Shown: one piece after another, positions 54,274 through 63,611 of the stretch
How positions within the stretch are numbered: position 1 is the stretch's first letter
Layout of the letters: every line of letters begins with the position of its first letter
NCBI GenBank assembly: GCA_965233675.1
Contig: OZ247498.1
Coordinates: forward strand, 2,542,001 to 2,606,000
Length of the DNA: 64,000 nucleotides
Direction: 5' to 3'
Origin: SZUA-309 sp965233675
GTDB taxonomy: Bacteria > Pseudomonadota > Gammaproteobacteria > Pseudomonadales > Azotimanducaceae
Program-made: the position numbers and the translations under genes
Notes under the pieces: generated by a model
The model's input: the letters and a program-made list of their open reading frames with translations, nothing else
Databases searched by the model: none
Told to the model about the DNA's origin: nothing

Positions 54274-54930
54274 TCAGCTCAGAAAACGGGCAAAGACGTC
54301 CAGGGATTCCCGATCGGATCGGAGCGAGTTTACCGGTGCAGATTCATCCGCATAGCCGATCGCCATGCCGCAGAAGATGGTCAGCGTCTCGGGAACGTCC
54401 AGAAAATTCCCCACCAGCGCCGGCCGGGTGGCCCAGGCCTCCTGGGCGCAGGTGCCGAGACCCGCTTCGGTGGCGAGCAGCATGAAGGTCTGCAGAAACA
54501 TCCCGAGGTCCGACCACTGGGGCGGCCCCATCTGCTTATCCACATAGCAGAAGAATCCGGCTGGAGCCCCGAAGAACTGGTAATTTTCGAACAGACGGGT
54601 AAGACGTGCCGCCTTGTCTTCCCTCGGTATGCCCAGCAGGGCATACATGTCTTCCCCCACTTTGAAGCGGGAATCCCGATAGGGTGAAGTGAGGTTGGGT
54701 GGATAAATGTCGTAGGCGGGCGTCTCACGAGTTCTGTCTTCCGCCACCACCGCCTTGAATGCCGCCATCTTCGCACCGTTCAGCACATACACCCGCCAGG
54801 GCTGCACATTGCCGCCGGAGGGTGCCCGGGCCGACTTCGTCAGCAGTTCTCTGAGCAGATCATCTGCCACCGGCTCGTCCAGAAAGGCCCGCACGGATTT
54901 GCGCGCATCCACCGCTTCACTCACATTCAA
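54274..54930 (-). CDS. Nitroreductase-family FMN protein
   Basis: 218 residues with the nitroreductase pattern: SEAVDARKSVRAFLDEPV at the start, ARAPSGGNVQPWRVYV, a central FFCYVDKQMG and FCGMAIGYADESAPVN near the end. Uses NAD(P)H and FMN to reduce nitro, quinone or halogenated groups, or acts as a dehalogenase-type enzyme. Start uncertain: TTG at 54930 with GAGGG 8 bases ahead is preferred over TTG at 54945 or GTG at 54924. Convergent with the sugar dehydrogenase operon. Confidence 0.85.
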   Translation of the reverse strand: MNVSEAVDARKSVRAFLDEPVADDLLRELLTKSARAPSGGNVQPWRVYVLNGAKMAAFKAVVAEDRTRETPAYDIYPPNLTSPYRDSRFKVGEDMYALLGIPREDKAARLTRLFENYQFFGAPAGFFCYVDKQMGPPQWSDLGMFLQTFMLLATEAGLGTCAQEAWATRPALVGNFLDVPETLTIFCGMAIGYADESAPVNSLRSDRESLDVFARFLS

Positions 54931-55115
54931 CGCTATCGCCCTCAATAAAATGCCGCATCAACCTACTCTGAAGCCTTCCCGGGACGCAACTTCCCGGTTG
55001 GCCCGCTGTTCCAGCGCCTGCAGCGGGTATTACCGATCTATTTCTGATACAACATCCGGTCTGAACAGATTCGGGACACAGTCATTAACCCGTTTTTCAT
55101 AAGAGGGAGAACACC

Positions 55116-56345
55116 ATGATCGATTTCACCATTCCGGAAGACGCCAAAGCCGTCCGCAACAAAGTACGGAAGTTCGTCCAGGAAGAGTGTCAGCCGGCCG
55201 AGAAAACCTGCACGGCAGACAACTTTGAAGAAACCCTGGCCGGTCTGCGCGAGAAAGCGCGTGCCCAGGGGTTGTGGTGCCCGTTCATCCCCGAGGAATA
55301 CGGCGGCATGGGGCTGCGGCCCCTGGCAAACGCCCTGGTCCAGATGGAACTGGGTGAGAGCTTCCTGGGCGCGTTGTCGATGAATACACAGGGCCCGGAC
55401 GATGCCACCATGCTCACCCTGATGGAGCACGGCACGGACTTTCAGAAAGAAAAATACCTGAAGCCGCTTCTGAACGGTGAGAAGCGCATCTGCTATTCAA
55501 TGACCGAGAAGGCGGCTGGCGCCGATGCCACCGGCATGCAGACCACGGCGGTGCTGGAAGGCGACGAATGGGTGTTGAACGGTGAGAAGTGGTTCAGCTC
55601 CTCAGCCAGCGTGGCCGACATCGCCGTAGTGATGGCGAAAACGGATCCGGATGCGCCTCGCCATGAGCAGTACTCCACCTTCCTCGTCGAATTGCCGAAT
55701 CCCGGTTATGAGATCGTGCGCAACATCGAGACCATGCAACCGCATACGGAACTCGGTCTGAAACTCGGCGGCTCTCATTCCGAAATCAATATCGAAAACC
55801 TTCGCGTGCCCCGGGAAAACATCCTCGGTGGTCGGGGTCAGGGCTTCAACATGGGCCAGCACCGTCTGGCCTACGGGCGTCTCCGCCACGGCATGCACAA
55901 TGTGGCCATGGCCCAACGGGCCCTGGACCTGGCCGCCGAGCACGTCACCCAGCGGAGCACCTTCGGCAAGCGCCTGGCGGATCGTCAGGGTGTTCGCTGG
56001 ATGCTGGCCGACTGTGCCGCGGAGATCTACAAAGCGCGGCTGATGCTGCTGCACATCGCCTACAAGGCGGAGAACGGCATGGACCTGCGTCAGGAAAACG
56101 GCATCGCCAAGGTATTCCTGGCCAATATGGTGCACCAGGTGGTGGACACGGCTCTGCAACTGCACGGCGCACTCGGCTACAGCATGGATACCCCACTGGC
56201 TCAGTGGTATCGAGGCATCCGTTCGCAACGCCTGGTGGATGGTCCGGATGAGGTACACCGCTGGCGTACGGGCGCCAATGTGATCAGGGCGTTCGAGAAA
56301 GACGGCACCACGGCAGGCGCCTGCGGTGGCGAACTGTTCGAGTAG
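55116..56345 (+). CDS. Acyl-CoA dehydrogenase, ACAD10/11-like
   Basis: 409 residues with the usual three-domain ACAD fold. Active-site region YSMTEKAAGADATGMQT and the end QWYRGIRSQRLVDGPDEVHRWRTG, whose DGPDEVH is the mark of the ACAD10/ACAD11 group; that group in animals carries an extra APH kinase domain. Oxidises branched or long-chain acyl-CoA with FAD. AGGGAGAA ribosome-binding site before the ATG. Followed 24 bases later by a glutathione transferase gene on the same strand. Confidence 0.93.
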   Translation: MIDFTIPEDAKAVRNKVRKFVQEECQPAEKTCTADNFEETLAGLREKARAQGLWCPFIPEEYGGMGLRPLANALVQMELGESFLGALSMNTQGPDDATMLTLMEHGTDFQKEKYLKPLLNGEKRICYSMTEKAAGADATGMQTTAVLEGDEWVLNGEKWFSSSASVADIAVVMAKTDPDAPRHEQYSTFLVELPNPGYEIVRNIETMQPHTELGLKLGGSHSEINIENLRVPRENILGGRGQGFNMGQHRLAYGRLRHGMHNVAMAQRALDLAAEHVTQRSTFGKRLADRQGVRWMLADCAAEIYKARLMLLHIAYKAENGMDLRQENGIAKVFLANMVHQVVDTALQLHGALGYSMDTPLAQWYRGIRSQRLVDGPDEVHRWRTGANVIRAFEKDGTTAGACGGELFE

Positions 56346-56369
56346 CCGGTCGACGGCAGGGAGACGGAT

Positions 56370-57128
56370 ATGAGTGGCAAACCTCTCATTCTCTATGGCG
56401 TGCCGTTCTCACAGCCGGTCCGGGCCGTGATGTGGCTGCTGCTGTTTAAGGACACACCCTTTGAAATGGTTCTGATCAACCCCGGCTCAAAGGGCGACAA
56501 CGGCAGTCGCAATCCGGCTTACCTGGCGAAGAACCCGGCAGGCACGATTCCCATGCTGGAAGATCCGGATTCGGGTTATGTGCTGGCGGAGGCCCATGCC
56601 ATCCTTGCCTACCTGTGCAACCGGTTCGGCTGGCACGATGTCTATCCTGCCGATGCGGAAGGTCGCGGCAGGGTGGACTGGTATCTCAACTTTCATCACC
56701 GGAATGTCCGCGACGCGTCCGTCGGCCTGGTCGCGCCGAAGATCCGCAAGGATCTGGATATTCCCGAAGCGACTCAGTCGGCGGCAAAGGCAACCCTGAC
56801 CGCGGCATTGAAGGCTCTGGATACCGGCTGGCTGGAAGGTTCCCGCTTCCTGGCCGGCGATGGGGTAACGATCGCGGATTTCGCCGCCTATGCGGAGATC
56901 GGTCAACTGAGTCCCGAATTCACCAACGTCTATGACCTCGAGCCCTTCCCGAACGTCTGCCGCTGGCTGGACGACATGAAGGGCCTGAAGGGCCACGATG
57001 AAGTGCATGTGGTGCTGGCGGAACTTGGCGACATCAGCCGGGAACCGCCCTCCATGGACACCATCAAAAGCGCCAACAAGCGCGCCCTGGGTACGTTGAA
57101 GGCAAGCCTTGCGGCGCTGGGCGCCTGA
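56370..57128 (+). CDS. Glutathione S-transferase family protein
   Basis: 252 residues. Thioredoxin-fold N-terminus with a first catalytic Ser/Tyr region (LILYGVPFSQPVRAVMWLL), the NPAGTIPMLEDPD loop with cis-Pro, then an all-helical C-terminal domain (FLAGDGVTIADFAAYAEIGQL). Resembles theta/zeta-like bacterial GSTs. Substrate unknown. In one run with the ACAD gene before and the aminotransferase gene after, so probably one operon of three genes. Confidence 0.92.
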   Translation: MSGKPLILYGVPFSQPVRAVMWLLLFKDTPFEMVLINPGSKGDNGSRNPAYLAKNPAGTIPMLEDPDSGYVLAEAHAILAYLCNRFGWHDVYPADAEGRGRVDWYLNFHHRNVRDASVGLVAPKIRKDLDIPEATQSAAKATLTAALKALDTGWLEGSRFLAGDGVTIADFAAYAEIGQLSPEFTNVYDLEPFPNVCRWLDDMKGLKGHDEVHVVLAELGDISREPPSMDTIKSANKRALGTLKASLAALGA

Positions 57129-57132
57129 CCCG

Positions 57133-58404
57133 ATGGCAGACGTGAAAGGCCGGCGGGACGCAGTGTTCGGCGCCGGCTCCACCCTCTTCTACGACGAACC
57201 CGTGCACATCGTACGCGGCGAGGGCGTCTATCTGCATGCGGCGGACGGTACTCGCTACATCGACCTGTACAACAATGTGCCGAGCGTGGGGCACTGCCAC
57301 CCCCATGTGGTGGAATCGGTATCCAGACAACTCGCCACCCTGAACGTGCACAACCGTTACCTGCACGAGGCCATCCTCGAGTACGGCGAACGGTTGCTGG
57401 CAACGCACCACGATGGTATCGAAAACGTGGTCTTCAGCTGCACGGGGACGGAAGCCAACGAAGTGGCGCTGATGATGGCGCGAGCGGCAACGGGCGGACA
57501 GGGGATCATCTGCACGGACGCGGCCTATCACGGCAACAGCACGGAAGTACGGCGGCTGAACCATTGCGATTCCAGCACCGGCGACATCCGCTCTGTGCCC
57601 TTTCCCGATCTGTACAGATTCCACACCCAGCACCCGGACGACGATCCCCACACCTACTATCTGGGCAAAGTCGAAGAAACCATCAGCGGATTCAGGCGGG
57701 ATGGGATTCCGTTCGCAGGCCTGTTGTTCTGCCCGATCTTCGCCAACGAGGGTCTGCCGTCGATTCCGGACGGATTCCTGCCCGAGGTTGCCCGTCTGGT
57801 TCGCGCCGCCGGCGGTCTGTTCATCTGTGATGAAGTTCAGGCCGGGCTCTGTCGCACCGGAAACTGGTGGGGTTACGAGCTTCAAGGCGTGGCGCCGGAC
57901 ATCGTCAGTATGGGTAAGCCCCTGGGTGCCGGAATGCCGCTGGCCGCTACGGCCGGACGCCGGGATCTGGTGGAAAATTTCCGTCGGAAAACGCGCTACT
58001 TCAACACCTTCGCTTCGAGCCCGGCCCAGGCTGCGGCCGGAAATGCGGTGCTCGACGTCATCGAATCGGAACAGCTTCCGGCCAGCATCGACCGGGTCGG
58101 CAGCTGGCTGCGCTCGGCCCTCGCTCCGTTGATGCAAGAATGCGAAGCCATGGCCGACGTGCGCGGCCACGGACTGTTTATCTCCATCGAATGGGTGAAG
58201 GACAGGGACAGCCGCGAACCGGATGTGGCGGGCGCGCTGGAAGTCGTCGACCTGCTGAAGGCACGCGGATTCCTCCTCAGCAATGCCGGGGCGTACGACA
58301 ACATCGTCAAGTTGCGGCCACCCCTGGTCTTTTCCCAGGACAATGCCGAGGCTTTCGTCGATGCGTTCCGGGACGTGTTATCCGTCCTCGCGAAGCGCCA
58401 TTAA
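57133..58404 (+). CDS. Class III PLP-dependent aminotransferase, resembles amino-alcohol phosphate phospholyases
   Basis: 423 residues. PLP-binding features: Schiff-base Lys in VSMGKPLGAG, Asp in FICDEVQAG and Gly/Thr turn CTGTEANEVAL. The N-terminal stretch NVPSVGHCHPHVVESVSRQL with NRYLHEAILEYGERL closely resembles the animal AGXT2L1/L2 phospholyases acting on phosphoethanolamine and phosphohydroxylysine, as well as omega-aminotransferases. ATG at 57133, four bases after the GST stop. The stop TAA is read in both directions, shared with the convergent ACAD gene. Confidence 0.9.
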   Translation: MADVKGRRDAVFGAGSTLFYDEPVHIVRGEGVYLHAADGTRYIDLYNNVPSVGHCHPHVVESVSRQLATLNVHNRYLHEAILEYGERLLATHHDGIENVVFSCTGTEANEVALMMARAATGGQGIICTDAAYHGNSTEVRRLNHCDSSTGDIRSVPFPDLYRFHTQHPDDDPHTYYLGKVEETISGFRRDGIPFAGLLFCPIFANEGLPSIPDGFLPEVARLVRAAGGLFICDEVQAGLCRTGNWWGYELQGVAPDIVSMGKPLGAGMPLAATAGRRDLVENFRRKTRYFNTFASSPAQAAAGNAVLDVIESEQLPASIDRVGSWLRSALAPLMQECEAMADVRGHGLFISIEWVKDRDSREPDVAGALEVVDLLKARGFLLSNAGAYDNIVKLRPPLVFSQDNAEAFVDAFRDVLSVLAKRH

Positions 58405-59516
58405 AGCAACTCGGCCAGCTTCTGCCGCTGCCAGGCGCCGTCCCCGAACAGGAACTGATTGTGCATCTGCCGTTTGTGGTAGATCTGCACATCCGCCTCC
58501 CAGGTGAAACCGATACCGCCGTGCAGCTGAGTCGAACGATTCGAGCAGAACGAGGCGGTATCCGAAGCGCTCGACTTGGCCAGCAGGGCACAACGCAGCG
58601 CATCTTCGGGTTCGTGGTCATAGGCGCAGGCCGCGTTGTAGACCAGGGATCTTGTTTCATCCGCGGCGATCATCATGTTCACGATCGGATGTTTGACTGC
58701 CTGGAAAAAGCCGATGGGGCGGTCAAACTGTGTGCGGACCCTGGCGTATTCGACCGTAGTCTGGAGCTGCCACTCGGCTGCACCGGCCATGTCCGCAGCG
58801 ATGAGCGTCAGAACGGCCGGTAAGGCGCGCGCCAGCACGTCTTCCCCGTTACCGGGCTCGGCGATGACTTCCGCCTCGACGTTTTCGAGTATCACCCGTC
58901 CCTGATCACGGCTCAGATCCACAATGCGGTCCTGTGCCACCGTGACCGCCTCCCGCGGCACAAGATAGAGACCGATACCGTCGCTGTTGCGCGCGGCGAT
59001 CACAAAGGCGTCCGCCTTGCCCGCATCCTGCACGTACCAGCTGGTGCCGGTGAGCCGATTCCCATCCGCAATCACCGCCGTGGCATCGAGTTCAGGCGAA
59101 CCGGCCTCGCCGAAAATACCCAGCGTCATGGCGGTGCCGCCGGCTATCCTGGTCAACGCCTGCACCGCATCGGCTTCCCGCAGCAGAAAGGTCGCCTGGA
59201 GGGTACCCGTCAGCGGCGTCGGACAAGCGGACCGGCCGATTTCTTCCTGTATCGCCGCCGCCGCGACCAGGCCCATGCCGATCCCCCCGGCCGCCTCCGG
59301 GACCGCCAGCAGATGCCAGCCCAGGGCCTGCATTTCCTGCCACGCAGATTCGTCATACCAGGGGGTACGCTCTTTACCGCGGTGCGGATCTTCCGTCCCT
59401 TCGAGGTGCGGGCGGAGCTGCACCAGCGCCTGTTTCTCAGCGAAGAAGCGGGTGGCTGCGTCTTTCAGCATGCCGGTCTCTTCGTCGAAGCCGTAATCTC
59501 TGGGTTGAGTCATCAT
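58401..59516 (-). CDS. Acyl-CoA dehydrogenase, heteromer subunit (ChsE1/FadE28-like)
   Basis: 371 residues, slightly short. N-terminal LRPHLEG lead, the core ALGWHLLAVPEAAGGIGMG, and the FAD-binding end STQLHGGIGFTWEADVQIYHKRQ. The last motif is typical of the subunit of heteromeric steroid/side-chain ACADs that carries part of the FAD site. Fourteen bases after the next ACAD gene on the same strand, so the two are expected to form one alpha2beta2 enzyme. Overlaps the aminotransferase stop by 4 bases. Confidence 0.9.
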   Translation of the reverse strand: MMTQPRDYGFDEETGMLKDAATRFFAEKQALVQLRPHLEGTEDPHRGKERTPWYDESAWQEMQALGWHLLAVPEAAGGIGMGLVAAAAIQEEIGRSACPTPLTGTLQATFLLREADAVQALTRIAGGTAMTLGIFGEAGSPELDATAVIADGNRLTGTSWYVQDAGKADAFVIAARNSDGIGLYLVPREAVTVAQDRIVDLSRDQGRVILENVEAEVIAEPGNGEDVLARALPAVLTLIAADMAGAAEWQLQTTVEYARVRTQFDRPIGFFQAVKHPIVNMMIAADETRSLVYNAACAYDHEPEDALRCALLAKSSASDTASFCSNRSTQLHGGIGFTWEADVQIYHKRQMHNQFLFGDGAWQRQKLAELL

Positions 59517-59530
59517 TGTCTCCCTCTGGC

Positions 59531-60733
59531 TTACTTCGTCTTCGGCAGGCCGAGCACCCGCTCACCCAGAATGTTGCGCTGGATCTCGCTGGAGCCGCCG
59601 GAGATGGTGCCGGTATAGGAATTCATGTAGCCGAGGGCCCATTTGCCATCTGCTTCGGCATTCGGATCACCCACATAAAGACTGGAGCGCATGGCGAGGA
59701 TGCCGAGGGCCACTTCGTTCAGTGCCTGGCCGATCTCGCTGCCCACCAGCTTGCCCTGCAACGGCAGCCGCATGCCGCCGCCGTTCAGCGGTTTGATGCG
59801 TGCCCGACGGGCATTCTGCATGCTGGCTTCGGTACGCTCGTAGAGCTTCAGGATCCGGTCGCGCCAGATCGGATCGTCCCAGACCCGTTGCCCGTTCCGC
59901 CGGGTATCCTTGGCCAGCTGAATCACCTGCAGCACTGCTGTGAGCGGTGACTCGGAACTGGCGACTGCCCCTACGCCGGTGGCGGCGCCACGTTCGCTTG
60001 TCAGCGTGGACATGGCCACCTTCCAGCCGGCACCCACCTCATCGACGCGCAGCTGATCCGGAATCACGACGTTCTCCAGAAACACCTCATTGAATCCCGA
60101 CTCACCCGTCATCTTGTGGATCGGTTGAACCGTCACCCCTTCGGTGTCCATGGGTGCAAGGAAATAGGTGATGCCGTTGTACTTATCGTCCTTGTCGTTC
60201 CGGGCCAGCAACAGCATCCAGCTCGCCAGTGCACCAAGGCTGGTCCACACTTTGCTGCCATTGATGATCCAGTTGTCTCCCTCCTTCACCGCCGACGTGG
60301 AGAGGGAAACCAGATCAGAACCGGCACCGGGTTCGGAAAAGCCCTGACACCAGATTTCCTCCGCGGTGAAGATCGGTTTGAGGAACCGCGCCTTCTGCGC
60401 TTCGGTGCCGTGAATGAGCAGCGTGGGGGCAGTCATGCCGAGCCCGATCCAATTGATGAAGTACGGCACCTTGGCCCGGCGCACCTCGGCGCTGGCAATG
60501 GCCTGGAATCCATTATGACCGTGACCGCCGTATTCGGTGGGCACATCGGTCGCGATGAGCTCCGCCTCGTAGCATTTCGCCTGCCAGTCGCAGAGATAAC
60601 TGCGATGGTCGTCATAGGTCACTTCATAGGCGGCCTGTGGCAACGGTGTCTGCGTGGGCGGCGGTCGGTTTTCTTCCAGCCAGCGGCGGCAGTACTCACG
60701 GAACTCTTCCTGAGCGGATGCGTTGTCGGACAT
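59531..60733 (-). CDS. Acyl-CoA dehydrogenase, partner subunit (ChsE2/FadE29-like)
   Basis: 400 residues. Substrate-site region CQGFSEPGAGSDLVSLSTSA and the end TISGGSSEIQRNILGERVLGLP. In that last motif the usual MCAD catalytic Glu position is Gly, as in subunits that use a base from helix G instead. First gene of a two-gene operon with the next ACAD. The start at 60733 (MSDNASAQEEFREYCRRW) is chosen because it matches the family and sits where the upstream sequence becomes intergenic. Weak ribosome-binding site (GGAT). Confidence 0.92.
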   Translation of the reverse strand: MSDNASAQEEFREYCRRWLEENRPPPTQTPLPQAAYEVTYDDHRSYLCDWQAKCYEAELIATDVPTEYGGHGHNGFQAIASAEVRRAKVPYFINWIGLGMTAPTLLIHGTEAQKARFLKPIFTAEEIWCQGFSEPGAGSDLVSLSTSAVKEGDNWIINGSKVWTSLGALASWMLLLARNDKDDKYNGITYFLAPMDTEGVTVQPIHKMTGESGFNEVFLENVVIPDQLRVDEVGAGWKVAMSTLTSERGAATGVGAVASSESPLTAVLQVIQLAKDTRRNGQRVWDDPIWRDRILKLYERTEASMQNARRARIKPLNGGGMRLPLQGKLVGSEIGQALNEVALGILAMRSSLYVGDPNAEADGKWALGYMNSYTGTISGGSSEIQRNILGERVLGLPKTK

Positions 60734-60865
60734 GTGCAATCCAGTACCAAACGAGCGGGAAATACTCGCACCCCTCACCGGCGAAAACAATCAGAGGTGA
60801 CGGTTTTAGTGCATGGCCTGGGGTGCCGTGGCATGATCGGGCGTTCGTATCTGATGGGGATTGAG

Positions 60866-62611
60866 ATGTACGACCAGTTGATCAGACAGGCAACCATTGT
60901 CGACGGCACCGGCAGCCCGCCCTGTGAGGGCAACGTGGCGATCCAGGACGGCAGAATCGCGGCGGTTGGCGACGTGGATGGTGCGGCCCGGGAAACCGTG
61001 GACGCCGGGGGCGCCTACCTGACACCTGGCTGGGTGGATGTGCACACCCACTACGACGGCCAGGTGAGTTGGGACGACACCATCGATCCTTCCTTCAGCC
61101 ACGGCGTCACCAGCATTGTGATGGGCAACTGCGGCGTCGGTTTCGCTCCCTGCCCGCCCGGTGGCGAGCGGAGAATGATCGAACTGATGGAAGGTGTGGA
61201 AGACATTCCCGGCACAGCCCTCTACGAAGGGATCGAGTGGGGCCGCTGGGAAACCTTCCCCGAATACATCGACTATCTGGGCGGCCGGCAATTCACTCTG
61301 GACGTGGGCACCCAGGTGCCGCACTCGGCACTCAGAAACTACGTGATGGGCGAAAGGGCGCTGAATCATGAAGATGCCAGCGCAGAAGATCTGGCTGCCA
61401 TGCAGGCGATCGTCCGGGAGAGTCTGGAAGCGGGCGCGCTCGGATTCTCCACCTCCCGCACCATTGGTCATCGTTCGGTGCTTGGTGAACCGATCCCCGG
61501 CACCTTCGCGGAAAAGTCTGAACTGCTGGCGATCGGTGAAGCGATGAAGCAAGCCGGCAAGGGCGTTTTTCAGGCGGTTCCGGCGGGGGTGGTGGGTGAT
61601 ATCGCCGGCCCCGAGCGCTGGACGACCGAGCAGGAGGTGGAACTGTTCGTCGACATCGCCCGTGCGTCGAACCGCAACTGCACGTTCACCCTGGCGCAGA
61701 ACGGCAATCGACCCGATCAATGGCGCAACTGCCTTGAAATCGTCGCACGTGCCAACGCGGAAGGCGTGATGATCCGCCCCCAGATCACCACCCGGCCCAT
61801 CGGCTTTGTCACCAGTATCAAGGCCTATCACATGTTCCAGCGTCGCGAGACGTACCTGAAACTGGCGGATCTGCCCTTCGCGCAACGCCTGGCAGCGATG
61901 CGCAAGCCCGAGGTCAAAGCCGCCATCCTGGCGGACCGGGACGTGCCGCCGGATCAGCCTGGGGTGATGGCCAACGTTTACGGGATGCTGGCCATGGCCG
62001 CACCTGCCATGTTCCCCATCGATACACCCGTCAACTACGAGCCAGAGCCATCCGAGAACATCGCCGCCCGTGCGGCCGCTGCCGGCCAGGAAGTGCCGGA
62101 GTACATGTATGACTTCCTCGTCGCCGATGACGGGAACCGGTTCGCCATCCTGCTCGGCGCCAATTTCGTCGACGGCAGCTTCAGCGTGATGGAAGAAATG
62201 ATTCAGCACCCGAACACCACCATCGGCCTCTCTGATGCCGGTGCGCATGTAAATCTGATCTTCGACGCAGTGAACCCCACCTATCAGATCACTCACTGGG
62301 TGAGGGACCGCAGCCGCGGGCCGCGCATGCCCATCGAACTGATGGTGCACAAGCAGACCCTTTCGAACGCCAATCTTTTCGGCATGACGGATCGGGGCAG
62401 TATCGAAGCGGGTAAGCGGGCGGACCTGAACCTGTTCGACCTGGACCAGCTCGGCCTCGGCAGGCTGGAAGTTCACAATGACCTGCCCGCCGGCGGTTCG
62501 CGCATTCTGCAGAGTGCGACCGGGTACCTCGGCACCTGGGTCAATGGCGTACGGACCCGGGAAAACGATCAGGATACCGGTGCCCGTCCGGGTCGTGTGA
62601 TCCGCGGCTGA
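60866..62611 (+). CDS. Amidohydrolase, N-acyl-D-amino-acid deacylase family
   Basis: 581 residues. Metal site of the D-aminoacylase group: DVHTHYDGQVSWD (HxH near residue 66), GNCGVGFAP (the Cys typical of D-aminoacylases), and GLSDAGAHVN near 460. A C-terminal small beta domain (ADLNLFDLDQLGLG) completes the fold. Removes N-acyl groups from D-amino acids or similar amides. The open frame extends far upstream but that part is antisense to the ACAD gene and is excluded; ATG at 60866 has GATGGGGA upstream. Leads a two-gene run with an APH-fold kinase. Confidence 0.9.
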   Translation: MYDQLIRQATIVDGTGSPPCEGNVAIQDGRIAAVGDVDGAARETVDAGGAYLTPGWVDVHTHYDGQVSWDDTIDPSFSHGVTSIVMGNCGVGFAPCPPGGERRMIELMEGVEDIPGTALYEGIEWGRWETFPEYIDYLGGRQFTLDVGTQVPHSALRNYVMGERALNHEDASAEDLAAMQAIVRESLEAGALGFSTSRTIGHRSVLGEPIPGTFAEKSELLAIGEAMKQAGKGVFQAVPAGVVGDIAGPERWTTEQEVELFVDIARASNRNCTFTLAQNGNRPDQWRNCLEIVARANAEGVMIRPQITTRPIGFVTSIKAYHMFQRRETYLKLADLPFAQRLAAMRKPEVKAAILADRDVPPDQPGVMANVYGMLAMAAPAMFPIDTPVNYEPEPSENIAARAAAAGQEVPEYMYDFLVADDGNRFAILLGANFVDGSFSVMEEMIQHPNTTIGLSDAGAHVNLIFDAVNPTYQITHWVRDRSRGPRMPIELMVHKQTLSNANLFGMTDRGSIEAGKRADLNLFDLDQLGLGRLEVHNDLPAGGSRILQSATGYLGTWVNGVRTRENDQDTGARPGRVIRG

Positions 62612-62627
62612 GGCACAGGACCCGTTC

Positions 62628-63605
62628 ATGGGTGGACCCGACGCAGCCGCAATGCTGGCACTCCGTCAATGGGACCTGGGTCCGGCAGCGGTCGAACCGG
62701 TATCCCACTCGGAGAACATTGTTTATCGCGTGGACCTCGATGATGGGCAGAAGTTTGTGCTGCGCATGCATCGGCCCGGATATCACAGCTACGAAGGTCT
62801 GGTCTCTGAACAGCTCTGGACCGCCGCGCTTCGGAAGGCGGACATCGATGTGCCGGTGCCCCGACCGACAGGCGCCGGCAATCCCTATGCGGAGATCGCC
62901 GTGAACGGAGAAACCCGTTTTGTCGGCCTGCTGGAATGGGTGAACGGAACGACCATGGAATCCCTGATGGCGTCGAGCGGCGATGACGCCCAGCGCGTCA
63001 CTCAGTTCTCCGCCCTTGGCCGGCTGCTTGCCCGGCTCCACGAGCAGGCAGGCACCTGGCAACCGCCTGCCGGATTCAGCCGGCATGCACTGGACGCCGG
63101 GGGACTCATGGGTGAGACACCGTTCTGGGGACCATTCTGGCGCGCTTCGTCCCTGTCCAGTCAGCAGCAGAAGTATTTTTCCCGGCTGCGCAGCAGGATC
63201 TACACCCTGCTGACAGATCTGCCCACGGAGTCGAGTGACTACAGCATGATTCACGCAGACCTTCATCCGGGCAACGTGGTGGTCCAAGGCGATCGCCTGC
63301 ACGTGATTGATTTCGATGACGCCGCCTTCGGCTGGCACGCCTACGACTTCGCCGTCGCGTTGAAGGACTATCAGGAGGATCGCGCTTTCGGAACCTATCA
63401 GGCGGCGCTCGTCCAGGGCTACCGGATGCACCGCGACCTGAGTGACGACACCCTCGCCCTCATCCCGCTGTTCCTGCTCATTCGCGCCCTCAACACCATC
63501 GGCTGGGCAGACGCGCGGCCGGAGCTGGGCTATACGGACTACATTTCGAAGCTCGCCGGATATGTGGAAGCGCGTGCGGAAACCGTTCTCAGCACTTTCG
63601 ACTGA
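62628..63605 (+). CDS. APH-fold kinase (COG2334-like: SrkA/homoserine kinase II/hydroxylysine kinase relatives)
   Basis: 325 residues. Nucleotide-binding N-lobe (SENIVYRVDLDDGQKFVLRMHRP) and the catalytic loop IHADLHPGNVV followed by VIDFDDAAFGW. Both the catalytic Asp and the DFD Mg ligand are intact. The family phosphorylates small hydroxyl compounds or protein Ser. Sixteen bases after the amidohydrolase stop, so co-transcribed. In the same neighbourhood as a class III aminotransferase and ACAD10/11-like gene, with which APH kinases are linked in other organisms. Confidence 0.88.
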   Translation: MGGPDAAAMLALRQWDLGPAAVEPVSHSENIVYRVDLDDGQKFVLRMHRPGYHSYEGLVSEQLWTAALRKADIDVPVPRPTGAGNPYAEIAVNGETRFVGLLEWVNGTTMESLMASSGDDAQRVTQFSALGRLLARLHEQAGTWQPPAGFSRHALDAGGLMGETPFWGPFWRASSLSSQQQKYFSRLRSRIYTLLTDLPTESSDYSMIHADLHPGNVVVQGDRLHVIDFDDAAFGWHAYDFAVALKDYQEDRAFGTYQAALVQGYRMHRDLSDDTLALIPLFLLIRALNTIGWADARPELGYTDYISKLAGYVEARAETVLSTFD

Positions 63606-63611
63606 GCCAGG

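Noticed and set aside
60116..60865. N-terminal extension of the amidohydrolase frame
   Set aside because: The first 250 codons are antisense to an acyl-CoA dehydrogenase gene, and the amidohydrolase family starts at MYDQLIRQATIVDG.
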